Origin: Lysobacterales bacterium 63-13
Lineage (GTDB): Bacteria > Pseudomonadota > Gammaproteobacteria > Xanthomonadales > Rhodanobacteraceae
Assembly: GCA_001899855.1 (NCBI GenBank)
Contig: MKWR01000027.1
Span: forward strand, 238,318 to 302,317
Length of the DNA: 64,000 bases
Direction: 5' to 3'
Shown here: positions 63,622 to 64,000 of the stretch, piece by piece
How the letters are laid out: every line of letters starts with the position of its first letter
Position numbering within the stretch: position 1 is the stretch's first letter
The notes under the pieces: model-generated
What the model was told of the DNA's origin: nothing
Databases searched by the model: none
The model's input: only the letters and a program-made list of their open reading frames with translations
Translations under genes and position numbers: made by a program

Positions 63622-63891
63622 ATGGCCACGCGCGATCCCGATGATCTGACCCGTCCGACCCGGATCAAGGGTCGCGGCGCGGGCAGCAATCGCGAAGGGC
63701 GTTTCGAGGCGCTGACGAAAACCATGGAGGACGACGGCTGGTATCGCGAGGCAGAGTCGGCGCCGCGCCCACCCACGCAGGTATCGCTGGAACGCGCGCG
63801 CTCGATCATCAGCCGCAATGAATCGCCGGACATCCCGTTCAACCAATCGATAAATCCGTATCGGGGATGCGAGCACGGTATAACGCCGTAG
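63622..63891 (+). pseudogene. Radical SAM protein (PA0069 / spore-lyase-like family), truncated
   Basis: An 89-residue remnant. The N-terminus and [40 protein letters not shown] and NPYRGCEHG are the start of the PA0069-type radical SAM family. Its next residues should be C-x-Y-C-Y to complete the CxxxCxxC cluster motif. Instead the frame reads ITP and stops at 63891, so only the first cluster cysteine is left. The following sequence looks like an insertion-sequence end, which explains the loss of the remaining two-thirds or more of the gene. No 3' part is visible before the window ends. Confidence 0.8.
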
Positions 63892-64000
63892 AATGTTGCT
63901 GCCCGTTGAAAATTGACCAGAAAACGAGGGTTCTGCTCGCTGAAAATTGACCAGGGTGTTCTGACCTAACCTGCCGACCTTTTGGACCGGCAGGGAGACG
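63880..64000. mobile_element. Probable IS21-family insertion-sequence terminus (partial)
   Basis: Beginning within about 15 bases of the gene break, the sequence carries two direct copies of TGAAAATTGACCAG (63907-63920 and 63941-63954), 34 bases apart. Repeated transposase-binding sites of this GAAAATTGACCA type are found at IS21-family ends. A further hairpin CCTGCCG/CGGCAGG (63970-63994 region) and GGGAGACG at the edge may be the leader and Shine-Dalgarno of istA. The transposase genes lie beyond the window; the exact end of the element (TGTTGC at 63894 or a few bases earlier) cannot be fixed. Confidence 0.65.

Overview
The window reads as about 64 kb of chromosome from a GC-rich gammaproteobacterium. 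The gene content and order (pilMNOPQ next to a class A PBP, gltA with a type B L31, rpoZ-spoT-ridA-recG, an isoaspartate-methyltransferase-like gene beside tolC, then waaA/lpxL) point to the Xanthomonadales (Lysobacterales), perhaps a Rhodanobacteraceae relative. That placement is inferred from gene content, not from a search. Nearly every base is coding, intergenic gaps are short, and many genes overlap by ATGA or TGATG.

Layout. 1-7.4 kb, minus strand: type IV pilus alignment and secretin operon pilM-N-O-P-Q, followed on the same strand by a large Ig-like-repeat lipoprotein cut by the left edge. 7.6-10.7 kb: PBP1A and a coupled gene of unknown function. 10.8-19.7 kb, minus strand: citrate synthase, L31B, nucleoside hydrolase, a glycosyltransferase, recG, ridA, spoT and rpoZ. 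19.85-24.0 kb: the Mla retrograde phospholipid transport system, with mlaA facing mlaFEDCB, sitting between rpoZ and gmk. 24.1-30.3 kb: gmk, yicC, rph, rdgB, an HDAC-like amidohydrolase, a small exported protein, hemW and a Cys-rich mini-protein. 30.4-32.5 kb: a cobalamin riboswitch controlling a BtuB receptor. 32.6-35.4 kb: a DUF1631 protein and a single-domain PilZ protein. 35.5-43.2 kb: TetR regulator, RND efflux adaptor and pump, a hypothetical gene, a methyltransferase and a TolC channel. 43.2-52.3 kb: envelope glycan genes (waaA, an LpxL-type acyltransferase, a GT4, an O-antigen-ligase-like protein) around two large membrane/secreted proteins (DUF2339, DUF3999). 52.5-58.1 kb: a Yip1-domain protein, YceI, a RutE-type nitroreductase, an ELM1-family protein, DUF2269 and an SDR-DoxX fusion. 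58.1-63.1 kb: glnE and an LTA-synthase-type phosphotransferase. 63.1-64 kb: a patch of REP-like repeats, an orphan minus-strand terminator, and a radical SAM gene broken inside its cluster motif by what looks like the end of an IS21-type insertion sequence.

The main theme is the cell envelope: pilus assembly, peptidoglycan synthesis, phospholipid retrieval, lipid A/Kdo and O-antigen chemistry, efflux, and B12 uptake. This is mixed with housekeeping genes for stringent response, nucleotide hygiene and nitrogen control. I found no CRISPR array, no tRNA or rRNA, no prophage, and no clear unknown multi-gene defence system. The least explained items are the DUF1631-PilZ pair, the repeat/terminator patch at the right end, the gene coupled to PBP1A, and the 114-base antisense overlap of two convergent genes near 49.6 kb.
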